Positions 1 through 8,636 are shown, counted from the stretch's first letter. The stretch is 47,245 bases of DNA from Chitinophagaceae bacterium (GCA_020848815.1 JADLHL010000095.1:1-47245); one strand, 5' to 3'. Numbers and translations: made by a program. Notes: generated from the sequence alone by a model not told the origin.

Positions 1-67
1 TGGTTATCTGCGCAGCCGCCCCTTTCAGCAATAATGATGCCAAAATGGTAAAAAACACCCGCCTCAT
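1..67 (-). CDS. Partial gene: N-terminus of a secreted or outer-membrane protein
   Basis: Reading the minus strand from the ATG at 67-65 gives 22 codons without a stop up to the window edge. The peptide starts MRRVFFTILASLLL and continues KGAAAQIT, a clear Sec signal peptide: a basic start, a hydrophobic core, and an Ala-X-Ala-Gln cleavage site typical of Bacteroidota, where mature proteins often begin with Gln. The rest lies outside the window, so the product cannot be named. It is transcribed divergently from rpoN across 61 bases. In some Bacteroidota rpoN lies near the type IX secretion gene porT, so a PorT-like protein is one possibility, but nothing in 22 residues proves it. I am confident of the signal peptide and not of the identity. 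Confidence 0.6.
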   Translation of the reverse strand, partial: MRRVFFTILASLLLKGAAAQIT

Positions 68-128
68 TGAACAAACTTGCATCTGAGCCTGTAAATTTAC
101 CGCAGTCAATAGCGTGTAAAGATAACAG

Positions 129-1655
129 ATGGCATTCGGACAAGGTTTAAGACAGGTACAAAAACAACAACTCAAACTGTTGCCCCAGCAAATTCAGCTC
201 ATGAAATTGCTGCAAATACCCACCGCCAATTTGGAAGAACGCATTAAAGAAGAAATTGAGGAAAACCCGGCGCTGGAATTGGGCGAAGAACACGACGGGC
301 AGGAAGATACCGACCTCAGCAACCAAGACTCAATCGACGATTTTGAATACGAGCCGGCCGACACAGTTGCCGATGAATCAGCGATGGCCGATGATGGCCC
401 CGACATGACGGAGTTTGGATCCGTGGACCAACCCGAGTGGGATCCTGAAGACGATATTCCCGACTACCAGACAAGAGATATCAACTATGGTGAAGGCGAG
501 GAAATGACACCCACACCCATTAAAGTTGAAAATAACCTGCATGATCTGCTGGTTGGCCAACTGGCCATGCTGGAGCTGGACGAACGCCGCCGCAAAGTAG
601 CCGAACAAATTGTGGGTAGCATAGATGAAGACGGTTATCTCCGCCGCGAAATTGCCTCCATTGTAGACGACCTCGCCTTTCGGCAAAATGTGCAAACCAG
701 CGATGAAGAAGTAGAGCTATTGCTGAGCCAGATTCAACAACTGTTTGACCCCGCCGGTGTGGGTGCCCGCAACCTGCAGGAGTGCCTGCTGTTACAATTG
801 CAACGGCTGCGCAGCGAAGGCAAAGAAGTACAGCTGGCACTGAATGCCGTGAAAGATTACTTCGAAGAGTTCACCAAGAAGCACTACGAAAAAATACAGC
901 GGGGCCTGGGTATAGACGAAGCCAAACTGAGGGAAGTGATGAACCAGCTCATTCGGCTCAACCCCAAGCCCGGCGGCGTAGTATCTACCATCAACAAGGC
1001 AGAAACCTACGTCATCCCCGACTTTTTTATTGAAAACATCAACGGCAAACTGGAGCTGACGCTCAACAACCGTAATGCGCCGGAGTTGCGCATCAGCAGC
1101 GACTACCGCGATATGCTGCGGGAGTACGAACGGGGTAGCAAAAAGAACAAACAGCAGAAAGATGCGGTGATGTTCATCAAGCAAAAAATTGATGCTGCCA
1201 AGTGGTTCATTGATATCATCAAACAACGGCATGAAACGCTGTACAACAGCATGTATGCCATCATGATGCACCAGCAGGAATTTTTCCTGACGGGCGATGA
1301 AACCACCCTGCGCCCCATGATATTAAAAGACGTAGCCGAAGTAACCGGTCTCGATATTTCTACCGTGAGCCGGGTGGCCAACAGCAAGTTTGTACAAACA
1401 GAATTTGGCACCTACCGCCTCAAGTTTTTCTTTAGCGAAAGCCTGAGTACTGACAGTGGTGAAGAAGTAAGCACCCGTGAGGTAAAAAAGATTTTGAGCG
1501 ACATGGTGGAAGGCGAAGACAAACGCAAACCCCTCAGCGATGATCAGCTGACGGATATGCTGAAAGAAAAAGGTTATAACATTGCACGCCGAACCGTAGC
1601 CAAATACCGCGAACAATTGAATGTACCCGTGGCAAGGCTGCGCAAAGAACTCTAA
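129..1655 (+). CDS. rpoN: RNA polymerase sigma-54 factor RpoN
   Basis: This is the alternative sigma factor that directs RNA polymerase to -24/-12 promoters and needs AAA+ activators to open them. The 508-residue protein has the expected order. A Gln/Leu-rich activator-contact region I covers about residues 1-50 (QKQQLKLLPQQIQLMKLLQ). A strongly acidic region II covers about 55-125. The core-binding domain follows, then a helix-turn-helix near residue 404 (VTGLDISTVSRV), and the signature RpoN box ARRTVAKYRE at residue 486. Length is normal for the family. The ATG at 129 follows a purine-poor leader without a Shine-Dalgarno site, as usual in this phylum. The next gene starts 13 bases after the stop, so the two are probably co-transcribed. 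Confidence 0.97.
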   Translation: MAFGQGLRQVQKQQLKLLPQQIQLMKLLQIPTANLEERIKEEIEENPALELGEEHDGQEDTDLSNQDSIDDFEYEPADTVADESAMADDGPDMTEFGSVDQPEWDPEDDIPDYQTRDINYGEGEEMTPTPIKVENNLHDLLVGQLAMLELDERRRKVAEQIVGSIDEDGYLRREIASIVDDLAFRQNVQTSDEEVELLLSQIQQLFDPAGVGARNLQECLLLQLQRLRSEGKEVQLALNAVKDYFEEFTKKHYEKIQRGLGIDEAKLREVMNQLIRLNPKPGGVVSTINKAETYVIPDFFIENINGKLELTLNNRNAPELRISSDYRDMLREYERGSKKNKQQKDAVMFIKQKIDAAKWFIDIIKQRHETLYNSMYAIMMHQQEFFLTGDETTLRPMILKDVAEVTGLDISTVSRVANSKFVQTEFGTYRLKFFFSESLSTDSGEEVSTREVKKILSDMVEGEDKRKPLSDDQLTDMLKEKGYNIARRTVAKYREQLNVPVARLRKEL

Positions 1656-1668
1656 CCGGCACCGCAGT

Positions 1669-2337
1669 ATGACAACAACTATAGCCTCTGTTACTCCATC
1701 TACCATGCCCGCACAGCCCAAGTGGCTGAGCATGCTGGCACAAGTTGTTTCTTATGTGCTGCACCCGCTGTTCATTCCGTTTATGGTGGTGCTGTTTGTG
1801 CTGTACCGCCACCCGGTAAATGTGCTGCTCACCGATGAGCCCATCCGGCTGCGCATAGCGGCCATGAGCTTCATCAACACGGTGTTGTACCCCGGTTTAT
1901 TTGTATTCCTCATCTGGCGGCTCAAGTTTATTCCCAGCATTTACCTCGAAAGCCAGCGTGACCGCATCATTCCATTGGTGTCCTGCATCTTCTTTTACTT
2001 CTGGGCCTTTTATGTAAGCCGCAACTGGGAGGTGATTCCACAGGCGGTACACCAGTGGTTGCTGGGTGTGTTTCTCACCAGCAGCGCTGCAATGTTTGTC
2101 AATATTTTTATGAAAATAAGCCTGCACACATTGGCGGCAGGCGGAGCATTGTCTTTCTTCATTATACAAACGGCGGCCGACCCCAATTGGCCACTGGGCG
2201 CCTTGGCACCGGTAGCATTGCTGGCTGGTTTGGTGGGTACATCCCGCCTTATTCGCCGTGCACACGAACCCGGCGAAATTTATGCCGGCTATTTGGCAGG
2301 CGGCATTTGCCAGGTGGCCGCTTTTTACATTGTATAA
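1669..2337 (+). CDS. PAP2-like integral membrane protein
   Basis: This is a 222-residue hydrophobic protein with about five or six membrane segments. The ATG at 1669 is preferred over the in-frame ATG at 1621, which lies inside rpoN and would add sixteen hydrophilic residues. Near the C-terminus the sequence SRLIRRAHEPGE (residues 192-203) fits the third motif of PAP2 phosphatases, SRxxxxxHxxxD, with Glu in the last position. An upstream SLHTLAAGG stretch lies where the second motif (PSGH) would be, but the match is poor. In lipid phosphatases of this family the His-Asp pair attacks the phosphate. Because the first motif is not obvious and the second is degenerate, catalytic activity is uncertain. 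The gene follows rpoN closely. Confidence 0.7.
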   Translation: MTTTIASVTPSTMPAQPKWLSMLAQVVSYVLHPLFIPFMVVLFVLYRHPVNVLLTDEPIRLRIAAMSFINTVLYPGLFVFLIWRLKFIPSIYLESQRDRIIPLVSCIFFYFWAFYVSRNWEVIPQAVHQWLLGVFLTSSAAMFVNIFMKISLHTLAAGGALSFFIIQTAADPNWPLGALAPVALLAGLVGTSRLIRRAHEPGEIYAGYLAGGICQVAAFYIV

Positions 2338-2362
2338 AAAAACCGGCCTGAGTGCAGGCCGG
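2335..2362 (-). terminator. Intrinsic terminator of the L,D-transpeptidase-like gene
   Basis: CCGGCCTG (2343-2350) pairs with CAGGCCGG (2355-2362) around the loop AGTG. On the minus strand the hairpin is followed by a run of eight T, read from the A run at 2335-2342. It sits between the convergent genes ending at 2337 and 2385 and its A run overlaps the stop codon of the PAP2-like gene. Confidence 0.85.
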
Positions 2363-2384
2363 CAAAAGTTTATAGGATTCTCGG

Positions 2385-3203
2385 TTAATTATTTCGGGTA
2401 ATGGTGTTGCTATTGGGTGGCGTCAGTGAATCGGCAATGGGTTGGCTGGCCAGCATGGGCAGCAGCGTGGTTTGTAGTGGCATATTCAAAATGGGCGACC
2501 GGTTGGCATACATTTCATCGGGGTGGTAAATGAAATACACGCTGCCCCCTTTAATGGCTTCAATAATGGTTTTGCTTTGAGCCATGGGTACGGCGGGGCA
2601 ACCAAGGCTGTTTACCATTTCGCCGCGGCGGGCCAGTTCCTGCTCATTCACAAACTTGCTGCCATGTACCACAATAGCCCGGGTGGTTACCATGTCATTG
2701 ATGCCTCTTTCCATACCCCTGAACCGCAGCGACAAACCATTGGCACCTACGTAGGTATCGGCCGTGAGCAAAAAACCGAGGACGCTTTTGTTGGAATTGT
2801 TGACGTTGCTGAACGAGGTAGCCATCACGTTGCCGCTGTTTCGCCCATGCGATACATAGGTATGCATCATCAGGCTGCGGGTACGCAGGTTGATAATGTA
2901 GAGTCGTTTGTTTTGATTGCTCTGGCTGAAATCGGCAATGCTGAGCATGTCGGCATTGTGCACCAAACCTTGGGCCTGCAGGTGCAGGTAGCCTTTGTAG
3001 GCTTTTACAAAAATGTCTTTCTCCAGGCCCTTTTGCTGCAGCTGCAACTGCTGGTACAGCTCGGTAGCAGCTTTGATGTAAGCCACCGGCATTTTATAAA
3101 GTTGAGCCTCTTTATCCAGCGTTTCGCGGCTGTTGCCATTTGTACCAGCCATTACGCCGGAGTACAAAACAATACCGAGAAACAATGCAAGCAATAAACG
3201 CAT
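2385..3203 (-). CDS. Secreted YkuD_2-type murein L,D-transpeptidase-like protein
   Basis: The 272-residue protein starts with a signal peptide (about residues 1-19, ending near SGVMAG) and should act in the periplasm. The catalytic-type core contains VVHGSKFVNE with His180, then NSLGCPAVP with Cys202. This is the His...Gly-Cys arrangement of the L,D-transpeptidase (YkuD) fold in the variant family often annotated as a murein L,D-transpeptidase catalytic domain protein (YkuD_2). Family members are thought to form or edit peptide cross-links in peptidoglycan. The exact reaction of YkuD_2 proteins is poorly established, so this part is inference. The gene lies downstream of zapA on the same strand, 112 bases away, next to other genes acting on the envelope and division. 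A strong terminator follows it. Confidence 0.85.
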   Translation of the reverse strand: MRLLLALFLGIVLYSGVMAGTNGNSRETLDKEAQLYKMPVAYIKAATELYQQLQLQQKGLEKDIFVKAYKGYLHLQAQGLVHNADMLSIADFSQSNQNKRLYIINLRTRSLMMHTYVSHGRNSGNVMATSFSNVNNSNKSVLGFLLTADTYVGANGLSLRFRGMERGINDMVTTRAIVVHGSKFVNEQELARRGEMVNSLGCPAVPMAQSKTIIEAIKGGSVYFIYHPDEMYANRSPILNMPLQTTLLPMLASQPIADSLTPPNSNTITRNN

Positions 3204-3315
3204 GCTTCAGTTTTTCAAGTTTCAAAAAATAGCGGGGATAAGGTAGTGGACACACAACAGTACAATAACCGTACCGAAGCATGGTGAAACATTGAAAAAC
3301 GAAGAAGGAAGGCAT

Positions 3316-3630
3316 TTATTGCCCGGCGGTAGTAGAATCGAGGGAAGAAATTTGCTTATCCAGCATGGCATCCAGCCGGTTGAAGCCCTCTTCCAGCTCC
3401 TGCGACAGCAGTTGGCCCTGCACTTGCTGGGCGTTTTGGGTAGCAAACCAAATCAGTGCCATCGACACATAATCCTGCATGTCTTTTCCGGCAAACTGCT
3501 GCTTAAACTCCTGCACTTTATCGTGAATAAAGCGGGCTGTTTTGCGAACAGACTCTTCGTGCTCCGGCTCTACTTTAATGCGGTAGCTACGGTCGCCTAC
3601 GGTAATGGTGATGGGAATGAGTTCACTCAC
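3316..3630 (-). CDS. zapA: Cell division protein ZapA
   Basis: This is a small 104-residue protein of the ZapA family, which binds FtsZ and bundles its filaments in the Z ring. The N-terminal half has the typical pattern IPITITVGDRSYRIKVEPEHEESVRKTARFI: a short beta-strand domain that contacts FtsZ. The C-terminal half, from about residue 40, is a long amphipathic helix that forms the tetramer coiled coil. Length matches the family. The start follows the upstream coiled-coil gene by ten bases, which indicates one transcript. In many Bacteroidota the same order, pheT, small coiled-coil gene, zapA, is conserved, which supports the call. Confidence 0.93.
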   Translation of the reverse strand: MSELIPITITVGDRSYRIKVEPEHEESVRKTARFIHDKVQEFKQQFAGKDMQDYVSMALIWFATQNAQQVQGQLLSQELEEGFNRLDAMLDKQISSLDSTTAGQ

Positions 3631-3640
3631 AGGGCAATGC

Positions 3641-3934
3641 TTAAGCGGTGTTCAAATGGGCTATCACTTTGTCAATATCGCGGAGATACTGATTGATGCG
3701 TTTTTCAAAATCCTTGCGGCTGGCTTCGTCTAAGTGGCCGGTGGCAGTTTGCAAAATAGCCACCTGCTCTTTGAGGCCGGCTATTTCTTCCTGCGATGCC
3801 TTTGCCGCTTCCCGCAGGGTAGCCGCTTCCTGGCGAAGCTTTTCGTTGTCTTTCAGCAATTGCTCCTGCATGCGGCCGAGTTGCTGCAGTTTACCGGAGA
3901 GTTGCTGAAAATAGGCGGTGGCATCTTGTGGCAT
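3641..3934 (-). CDS. Small coiled-coil protein, ZapB-like in context
   Basis: This 97-residue protein is almost entirely helical. From about residue 8 to 70 it carries heptad-like spacing of Leu, Ile and Val with abundant Lys, Glu and Gln, predicting a continuous coiled coil. It has no signal peptide and no membrane segment. It lies between pheT and zapA and only ten bases from zapA, so the two are probably made together. The small size, coiled coil and position suggest a cell-division accessory protein comparable to ZapB, which works with ZapA in other bacteria. Sequence similarity to true ZapB cannot be judged by eye, so the function is an inference from context. Confidence 0.8.
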   Translation of the reverse strand: MPQDATAYFQQLSGKLQQLGRMQEQLLKDNEKLRQEAATLREAAKASQEEIAGLKEQVAILQTATGHLDEASRKDFEKRINQYLRDIDKVIAHLNTA

Positions 3935-3964
3935 GGCAATGAAGATAATGCGCTGTAAAGATAT

Positions 3965-3999
3965 TGTGCAGCCCGCTGCAGTAAGCTACGGGCTGCACA
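3965..3999 (-). terminator. Hairpin between pheT and the coiled-coil gene
   Basis: TGTGCAGCCCG (3965-3975) pairs with CGGGCTGCACA (3989-3999) around a 13-base loop. There is no proper T run on the minus strand, so this may be an RNA-processing or partial-termination site between pheT and the zapA pair rather than a full terminator. Confidence 0.5.
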
Positions 4000-4006
4000 T
4001 GGTGGA

Positions 4007-6463
4007 TTACTTTCTGATTTCGGCCTGCAGTTCTTTTTCAAAAGTCTTCATCAGTTTGCCTACCATGCTTTCTACATCGCTGTCGGTCAGCGTTTTTTCG
4101 GCATCCTGAAACACAAACTTGATGGCCAGCGATTTTTTGCCGGCACCCAGTTTGTCGCTTTCAAATACATCAAACAGGCGCATGCTTTGCAAGCGGGGCA
4201 GTTTTACCTGTTGTACCGCTGCTTCTATTTGTGCAAAGCTCACAGCTTTGTCCAGCACCAATGCCAGGTCTCTTTCTACTGCAGGGTACTTGGCCAGCTC
4301 TTTGTACGACACTTTTTGCTGCAGGGCAGCTGTCAATATAGTATCCCAGTTGAGGTTGGCCATCAGCACCGGCTGCTTAATATCGAAGCGACGGAGCTTG
4401 GCGTTGCCGATGAAACCAACTACACCAATACTTTGCTTACCGTTCAGCAACACTTCCAATCCGTTGAGTTCATCGCTGCTGTATGGAATGAGTTGCACAC
4501 CTTGCAAACCAATAATGCTGAGCAGATTGGCCACAGCAGCTTTGAGGTAAAACAAATCTTTAGGAGCACCGGTGCTGCGCCAATGTGCATTGGTGGCTTC
4601 GCCGGTTACAAACAACGTGAGCATGCGTTTTTCGCTGTAGTTGCCTACGCCTGCACTATGATAGGTTTTACCAAATTCAAACAGCTGCAGCTGGTTGTTT
4701 TTACGATTGAGGTTGTTGAGAATGCTTTCCAAACCAGTTTCCATCATGGAAGGCCGCAGCATATCCAAATCGGCACTCAGGTTGTTCAGCATTTTTACCC
4801 CGCCGGCCACTACTTCTGCTGTATAGTATTTGCTGTTGGTAATGCTATTGGTGAGCATTTCATTGAAACCCAAACCTACCAGATAGTTGGCTACTTTTTC
4901 TTTCAGGGCTTCTTCGGGACCCAGCAAATCGTTAGATGGCGCCATCGAAATCACCGCCGGAATTTCTACGTTGTCGTAGCCATCTATCCGCATGATTTCT
5001 TCTACGATATCGGCAGGCAAAGAAATATCGGGCTTGCTGAAAGGCACAGCAAACCACAAATCATCCTGCCCTTCTTTGATAAATTCAAAACCGAGTGCTT
5101 CCAGTATTTGCTTTACCGCATCGGGGTGATAATTTTTACCACTCAGTTTTTTGAGGTAGTGATATTTAATCGCAACCTGCTTTTTCTCTTTGGGTTTGGG
5201 GTACACATCCACTACATCGCTGGCAATTTCGCCACCGCCGGCTTCCAGTATCAAAGCAGCTGCCCGCTTGAGCACGGCTACGGTATTGCTGATGTCTACG
5301 CCTTTCTCAAAGCGGGTGGCAGCATCGGTACGCAGGCCATGGCGAAAAGAAGTTTTGCGAATGCTCACCGGATGAAACCAGGCACTTTCCAAAAAGATGT
5401 TGGTAGTAGTATCGCTCACACCACTATGCAAACCGCCAAACACACCGCCAATGCACATGCCTTCGCTGTTGGCATTGCAAATCATCAGGTCGGCTTCGTT
5501 TAGTTTGCGTTCCTTTTCATCGAGGGTTACAAACGGCGTTCCTTCGGGCAGGTTTTTCACCAGCACTTTGCCACCGGCAATTTTGTCGGTATCAAAAGCA
5601 TGTAGCGGCTGACCCGTTTCGTGCAAAATAAAATTCGTAACGTCCACTATATTGTTGATGGGGCGCAAACCAATGCTCTTGAGTTTGTTCTTCAGCCAAT
5701 CGGGGCTTTCTTTTACCGTAACACCGGCAATGCTTACACCAGCATAGCGTTGACAGGCTTCTGTATTTTCAATCACCACTTCAATAGGCAGTTTTACTGT
5801 TTCTGAAGCTTTCAGTGAATTGTTTTTCAGCGGCGTTTTTACAGCGATATGTTTTTTGTGGTGGTGACTCAGGTAAGCACACACATCTTTGGCTACACCC
5901 AGGTGGCTCATGGCATCCATGCGGTTGGGCGTAAGGCCTATTTCATAAATCCAGTCTGTATACAATTGAAAATAATCGGCTGCGGGTGTGCCGGGCACGG
6001 CTTTTTCATCGAGCACCAAAATGCCGGCGTGGCTGCTGCCCATACCAATTTCATCTTCGGCGCAAATCATGCCATGGCTTTCCACGCCCCTGATTTTGGC
6101 CTTCTTCATAGTCAGCGGTTCACCGGTACTAGGGTAAATGGTGCTGCCTACGGTAGCTACCACTACTTTTTGGCCGGCGGCCACATTGGGCGCACCACAC
6201 ACAATTTGCAGTGGCTCCGCTTCGCCAATGCTCACGGTGGTGATGGATAATTTATCGGCATCGGGGTGCTTGGCACAAGTAAGTACTTCGCCAATCACCA
6301 CGCCTTTCAGGCCACCTTTCAGGCTTTCATAATAGTCGAGGCTTTCTACTTCGAGCCCTACGGCAGTCAGTATTTTCGACAGCTTTTCGGGTTCTACCAA
6401 TTCTGCCGGAAGGCTTTCGCCCACGGGCAGGTATTCACAAAGCCATTTGTACGATATCGTCAT
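4007..6463 (-). CDS. pheT: Phenylalanine-tRNA ligase beta subunit
   Basis: This is the large subunit of phenylalanyl-tRNA synthetase, which with PheS charges tRNA-Phe in the cytoplasm. At 818 residues it has normal bacterial length. The N-terminus MTISYKWLCEYLP is typical, so the ATG at 6463 is used; a longer frame starts 37 codons upstream but that stretch is not family-like. Domains in order: an EMAP II-like tRNA-binding domain (about 45-155), the B3/B4 editing region (about 210-400, with GLRPINNIVDVTNF and GQPLHAFD), B5 (about 410-480), the inactive synthetase-like core, and a C-terminal ferredoxin-fold anticodon-binding domain (about 725-818). pheS is not adjacent here. A TATCTTTG promoter element lies just upstream. 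Confidence 0.97.
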   Translation of the reverse strand: MTISYKWLCEYLPVGESLPAELVEPEKLSKILTAVGLEVESLDYYESLKGGLKGVVIGEVLTCAKHPDADKLSITTVSIGEAEPLQIVCGAPNVAAGQKVVVATVGSTIYPSTGEPLTMKKAKIRGVESHGMICAEDEIGMGSSHAGILVLDEKAVPGTPAADYFQLYTDWIYEIGLTPNRMDAMSHLGVAKDVCAYLSHHHKKHIAVKTPLKNNSLKASETVKLPIEVVIENTEACQRYAGVSIAGVTVKESPDWLKNKLKSIGLRPINNIVDVTNFILHETGQPLHAFDTDKIAGGKVLVKNLPEGTPFVTLDEKERKLNEADLMICNANSEGMCIGGVFGGLHSGVSDTTTNIFLESAWFHPVSIRKTSFRHGLRTDAATRFEKGVDISNTVAVLKRAAALILEAGGGEIASDVVDVYPKPKEKKQVAIKYHYLKKLSGKNYHPDAVKQILEALGFEFIKEGQDDLWFAVPFSKPDISLPADIVEEIMRIDGYDNVEIPAVISMAPSNDLLGPEEALKEKVANYLVGLGFNEMLTNSITNSKYYTAEVVAGGVKMLNNLSADLDMLRPSMMETGLESILNNLNRKNNQLQLFEFGKTYHSAGVGNYSEKRMLTLFVTGEATNAHWRSTGAPKDLFYLKAAVANLLSIIGLQGVQLIPYSSDELNGLEVLLNGKQSIGVVGFIGNAKLRRFDIKQPVLMANLNWDTILTAALQQKVSYKELAKYPAVERDLALVLDKAVSFAQIEAAVQQVKLPRLQSMRLFDVFESDKLGAGKKSLAIKFVFQDAEKTLTDSDVESMVGKLMKTFEKELQAEIRK

Positions 6464-6485
6464 GTTGCTATTAAAACTTGGGCCG

Positions 6486-6493
6486 CAAAGATA
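6486..6493 (-). promoter_or_regulatory. Bacteroidota -7 element for pheT
   Basis: On the minus strand this reads TATCTTTG, an exact match to the Bacteroidota -7 consensus TAnnTTTG. It ends 22 bases before the pheT ATG, predicting a leader of about 16 bases. A TTTG lies 25 bases further upstream, more than the usual spacing, so the -33 element is uncertain. Confidence 0.5.
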
Positions 6494-6820
6494 CGGGCTG
6501 TGGGGCCTGCTTGCAGGGCAAAAAATCAGCCGCATTTTCAGCCTGTTTAGTGGTGTCCACAAAGGCCATTTCAACAGTTGTTGAACTCCAAAATAGCATG
6601 TAAAAAACAGGGTACAAACCCCTTTTTACCAACGGTTTATTTACGCACAAGCAATTGTGTACAACACATTTACAAATAGTCAAGTTTGTGCAAATACCCG
6701 CCGTGGCTGTGTATAAACCCGCCTGCTATTGGAATAAACCCGGGTTTCTTGTGCACATCGCATGGAATAAAATATTTGTGAAGGCGTCATTTTAGAATGC
6801 TTTTTTTGCCTTTACCTTCG

Positions 6821-6990
6821 ACTTCCTTTTACGGAAAACGACTTCCCAACCAAGGTAGCCGAGCCACGCAAAAGAGGTGGCCATCCTCCGCATCTGACGA
6901 GTACTGCACAGTACTGGTTGGCTGATTTTTTGGCCCTTACAAATGGGGCGGCTCACGTTGGTTGGCATTCTGCAGAAGGATGGTTAGCAA
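6821..6990 (+). ncRNA. Candidate structured RNA (6S-like) or structured dnaB leader
   Basis: The 563-base gap between pheT and dnaB contains a segment that folds into one long interrupted hairpin. CCAACCAA (6846-6853) pairs exactly with TTGGTTGG (6958-6965). CTTC (6842-6845) can pair with GAAG (6975-6978), leaving an asymmetric bubble of nine bases on the 3' side. Inside, AGCCG (6857-6861) pairs with CGGCT (6949-6953) and GGCC (6879-6882) with GGCC (6932-6935). GTACT (6901-6905) and AGTAC (6910-6914) close a small apical hairpin. A TACCTTCG at 6813-6820 resembles a -7 element just before the fold. Long rods with an internal bubble are typical of 6S RNA, and Bacteroidota have their own 6S family (6S-Flavo). 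I could not compare with that model, and a dnaB 5' leader is equally possible. Confidence 0.4.
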
Positions 6991-7026
6991 TGGTATTGGT
7001 ACACTTATTTGGACAGCAACATCACA

Positions 7027-8616
7027 ATGGAAATAACGAATCTTGGGAAAGATAAAAAACGGCGGACGGGCAAAGGCACGCCCGATGTAACCGCCAACAC
7101 CAACCTGCTGTTTGGTAAAAAACCACCGCAGGCACTAGAGCTGGAAGAGGCCGTGCTGGGTGCCATTATGCTGGAAAAAAGCGCCTTCGACGTGGCCAGC
7201 GAACTGGTAAACCCCTCTGTTTTTTACGATTACAAACACCAGCGTATTTACAGCGCCATGATGGGCCTGCAGCAAAAAAACATGCCCATCGATTTGCTGA
7301 CGGTAGTAGAAGAACTGCGCCGCCGGGGCGAACTCGATGCGGTAGATGGCCCCTACAAAATCACTAAGCTCACCAATGCCGTGGTGAGCAGTGCCCACAT
7401 TGAAACGCACTGTAAAATCCTGGTACAAAAATTCATTCAACGGGAACTCATCCGCATCAGCGGCGAAGTAATCAGCGATGCTTTTGAAGACACCAGCGAT
7501 GCCTTCGACTTGCTGGACGATGCTGAAGGCAAACTCTTTGAAGTGAGCAACAGTTTTGCCAAGCGCAACTTTGAAGAAATCACCAATGTGCTGGCCGTGG
7601 CGGTAAACCGCATTGAAGAACTGCGCAACAAAACAGAAGATATTTCTGGTGTGCCAAGTGGCTTCACCAAGCTCGATAAAATAACCAACGGCTTCCAGCC
7701 CACCGACCTCATTATTGTGGCAGCCCGTCCGTCGGTTGGTAAAACGGCGTTTGCCCTTAACCTTGCCCGCAATGCAGCCCTGCATCCGGTGCGGCCTACG
7801 CCCGTGGGTTTGTTTAGTTTGGAAATGAGTAATGCCCAGCTGGTACAGCGTATTCTGAGTGCAGAAAGCGAAGTGCCGATGGAAAAAATTTCCCGCGGCC
7901 ACCTCGAAGACCATGAGATGCAACAGCTCTACACCAAGGGCATTCAGCGCCTTACCGAAGCACCCATTTACCTGGATGATACCGCTGCCCTCAACATTTT
8001 TGAATTGCGGGCCAAGGCACGACGCATGGTGAACAAGCACAAAGTGGGCATGATCATCATCGACTACCTGCAGCTGATGAGCGGCGGTAGCGAAAACCGT
8101 AACATGAACCGTGAACAGGAAATTAGTACCATCTCCCGTTCACTAAAGGGTTTGGCCAAAGAATTGAGTGTACCCATCATTGCACTCAGCCAGTTGAGCC
8201 GTGCGGTAGAAAGCCGGAAAGAAGGCAACAAAATTCCACAGCTGAGTGACCTTCGTGAATCGGGTGCCATTGAACAAGATGCCGACATGGTTATGTTCTT
8301 GTACCGCCCCGAGTATTACGAAATCAACCAAAACGAAAACGGCGAAAGCAACAAGGGCGAAACCCTTATTAAAATAGCCAAGCACCGTAACGGACAGTTG
8401 GATATGGTGAAGCTGCAAGGCAAGCTGCACATTCAAAAGTTTGAAGACTTTGATGAAGAAGGCGGCAATCCATTTGGCAATGCCGGCAACTTTAAAAAGT
8501 TGAGTGGCGGCGAAACCGGTGGCGGCAGCGGTGCGGCGTTGTTTATAGAAAAGCCCAGCCGCATGAACGATATGCAAAATTTCGATGATGGATTTGACGA
8601 AGAAGAATTGATATAA
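7027..8616 (+). CDS. dnaB: Replicative DNA helicase DnaB
   Basis: This is the hexameric helicase that unwinds DNA at the replication fork and recruits primase. The ATG at 7027 (MEITNLGKDKKR) gives 529 residues. A TTG six codons upstream is in frame, but ATG is the safer start. The N-terminal domain (about 30-150) has the typical PQALELEEAVLGAIM start. The RecA-like C-terminal domain has Walker A ARPSVGKTAFA with Lys239, then the Walker B strand with MIIIDYLQLM, and SLEMSNAQLVQRIL and ELSVPIIALSQLSR. No intein interrupts the usual insertion sites. A basic N-terminal extension and a Gly/Asp-rich C-terminal tail are common in this phylum. It ends at a strong terminator and is monocistronic. Confidence 0.96.
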   Translation: MEITNLGKDKKRRTGKGTPDVTANTNLLFGKKPPQALELEEAVLGAIMLEKSAFDVASELVNPSVFYDYKHQRIYSAMMGLQQKNMPIDLLTVVEELRRRGELDAVDGPYKITKLTNAVVSSAHIETHCKILVQKFIQRELIRISGEVISDAFEDTSDAFDLLDDAEGKLFEVSNSFAKRNFEEITNVLAVAVNRIEELRNKTEDISGVPSGFTKLDKITNGFQPTDLIIVAARPSVGKTAFALNLARNAALHPVRPTPVGLFSLEMSNAQLVQRILSAESEVPMEKISRGHLEDHEMQQLYTKGIQRLTEAPIYLDDTAALNIFELRAKARRMVNKHKVGMIIIDYLQLMSGGSENRNMNREQEISTISRSLKGLAKELSVPIIALSQLSRAVESRKEGNKIPQLSDLRESGAIEQDADMVMFLYRPEYYEINQNENGESNKGETLIKIAKHRNGQLDMVKLQGKLHIQKFEDFDEEGGNPFGNAGNFKKLSGGETGGGSGAALFIEKPSRMNDMQNFDDGFDEEELI

Positions 8617-8636
8617 GCAATTAAAAGATTCAATAC

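Noticed and set aside
4187..5503. 438-codon open frame antisense to pheT
   Set aside because: It lies wholly within pheT on the other strand, has no family likeness and shows the biased composition expected from a mirror of codon choice.
6821..6990. RNase P RNA, tmRNA or SRP RNA at the dnaB gap
   Set aside because: The conserved cores of these RNAs (for example the GGAAGGAAGCAGCC-type loop of SRP RNA) are not present.
7135..8040. 301-codon open frame antisense to dnaB
   Set aside because: It is fully covered by a certain gene and has no recognisable domain or start context.
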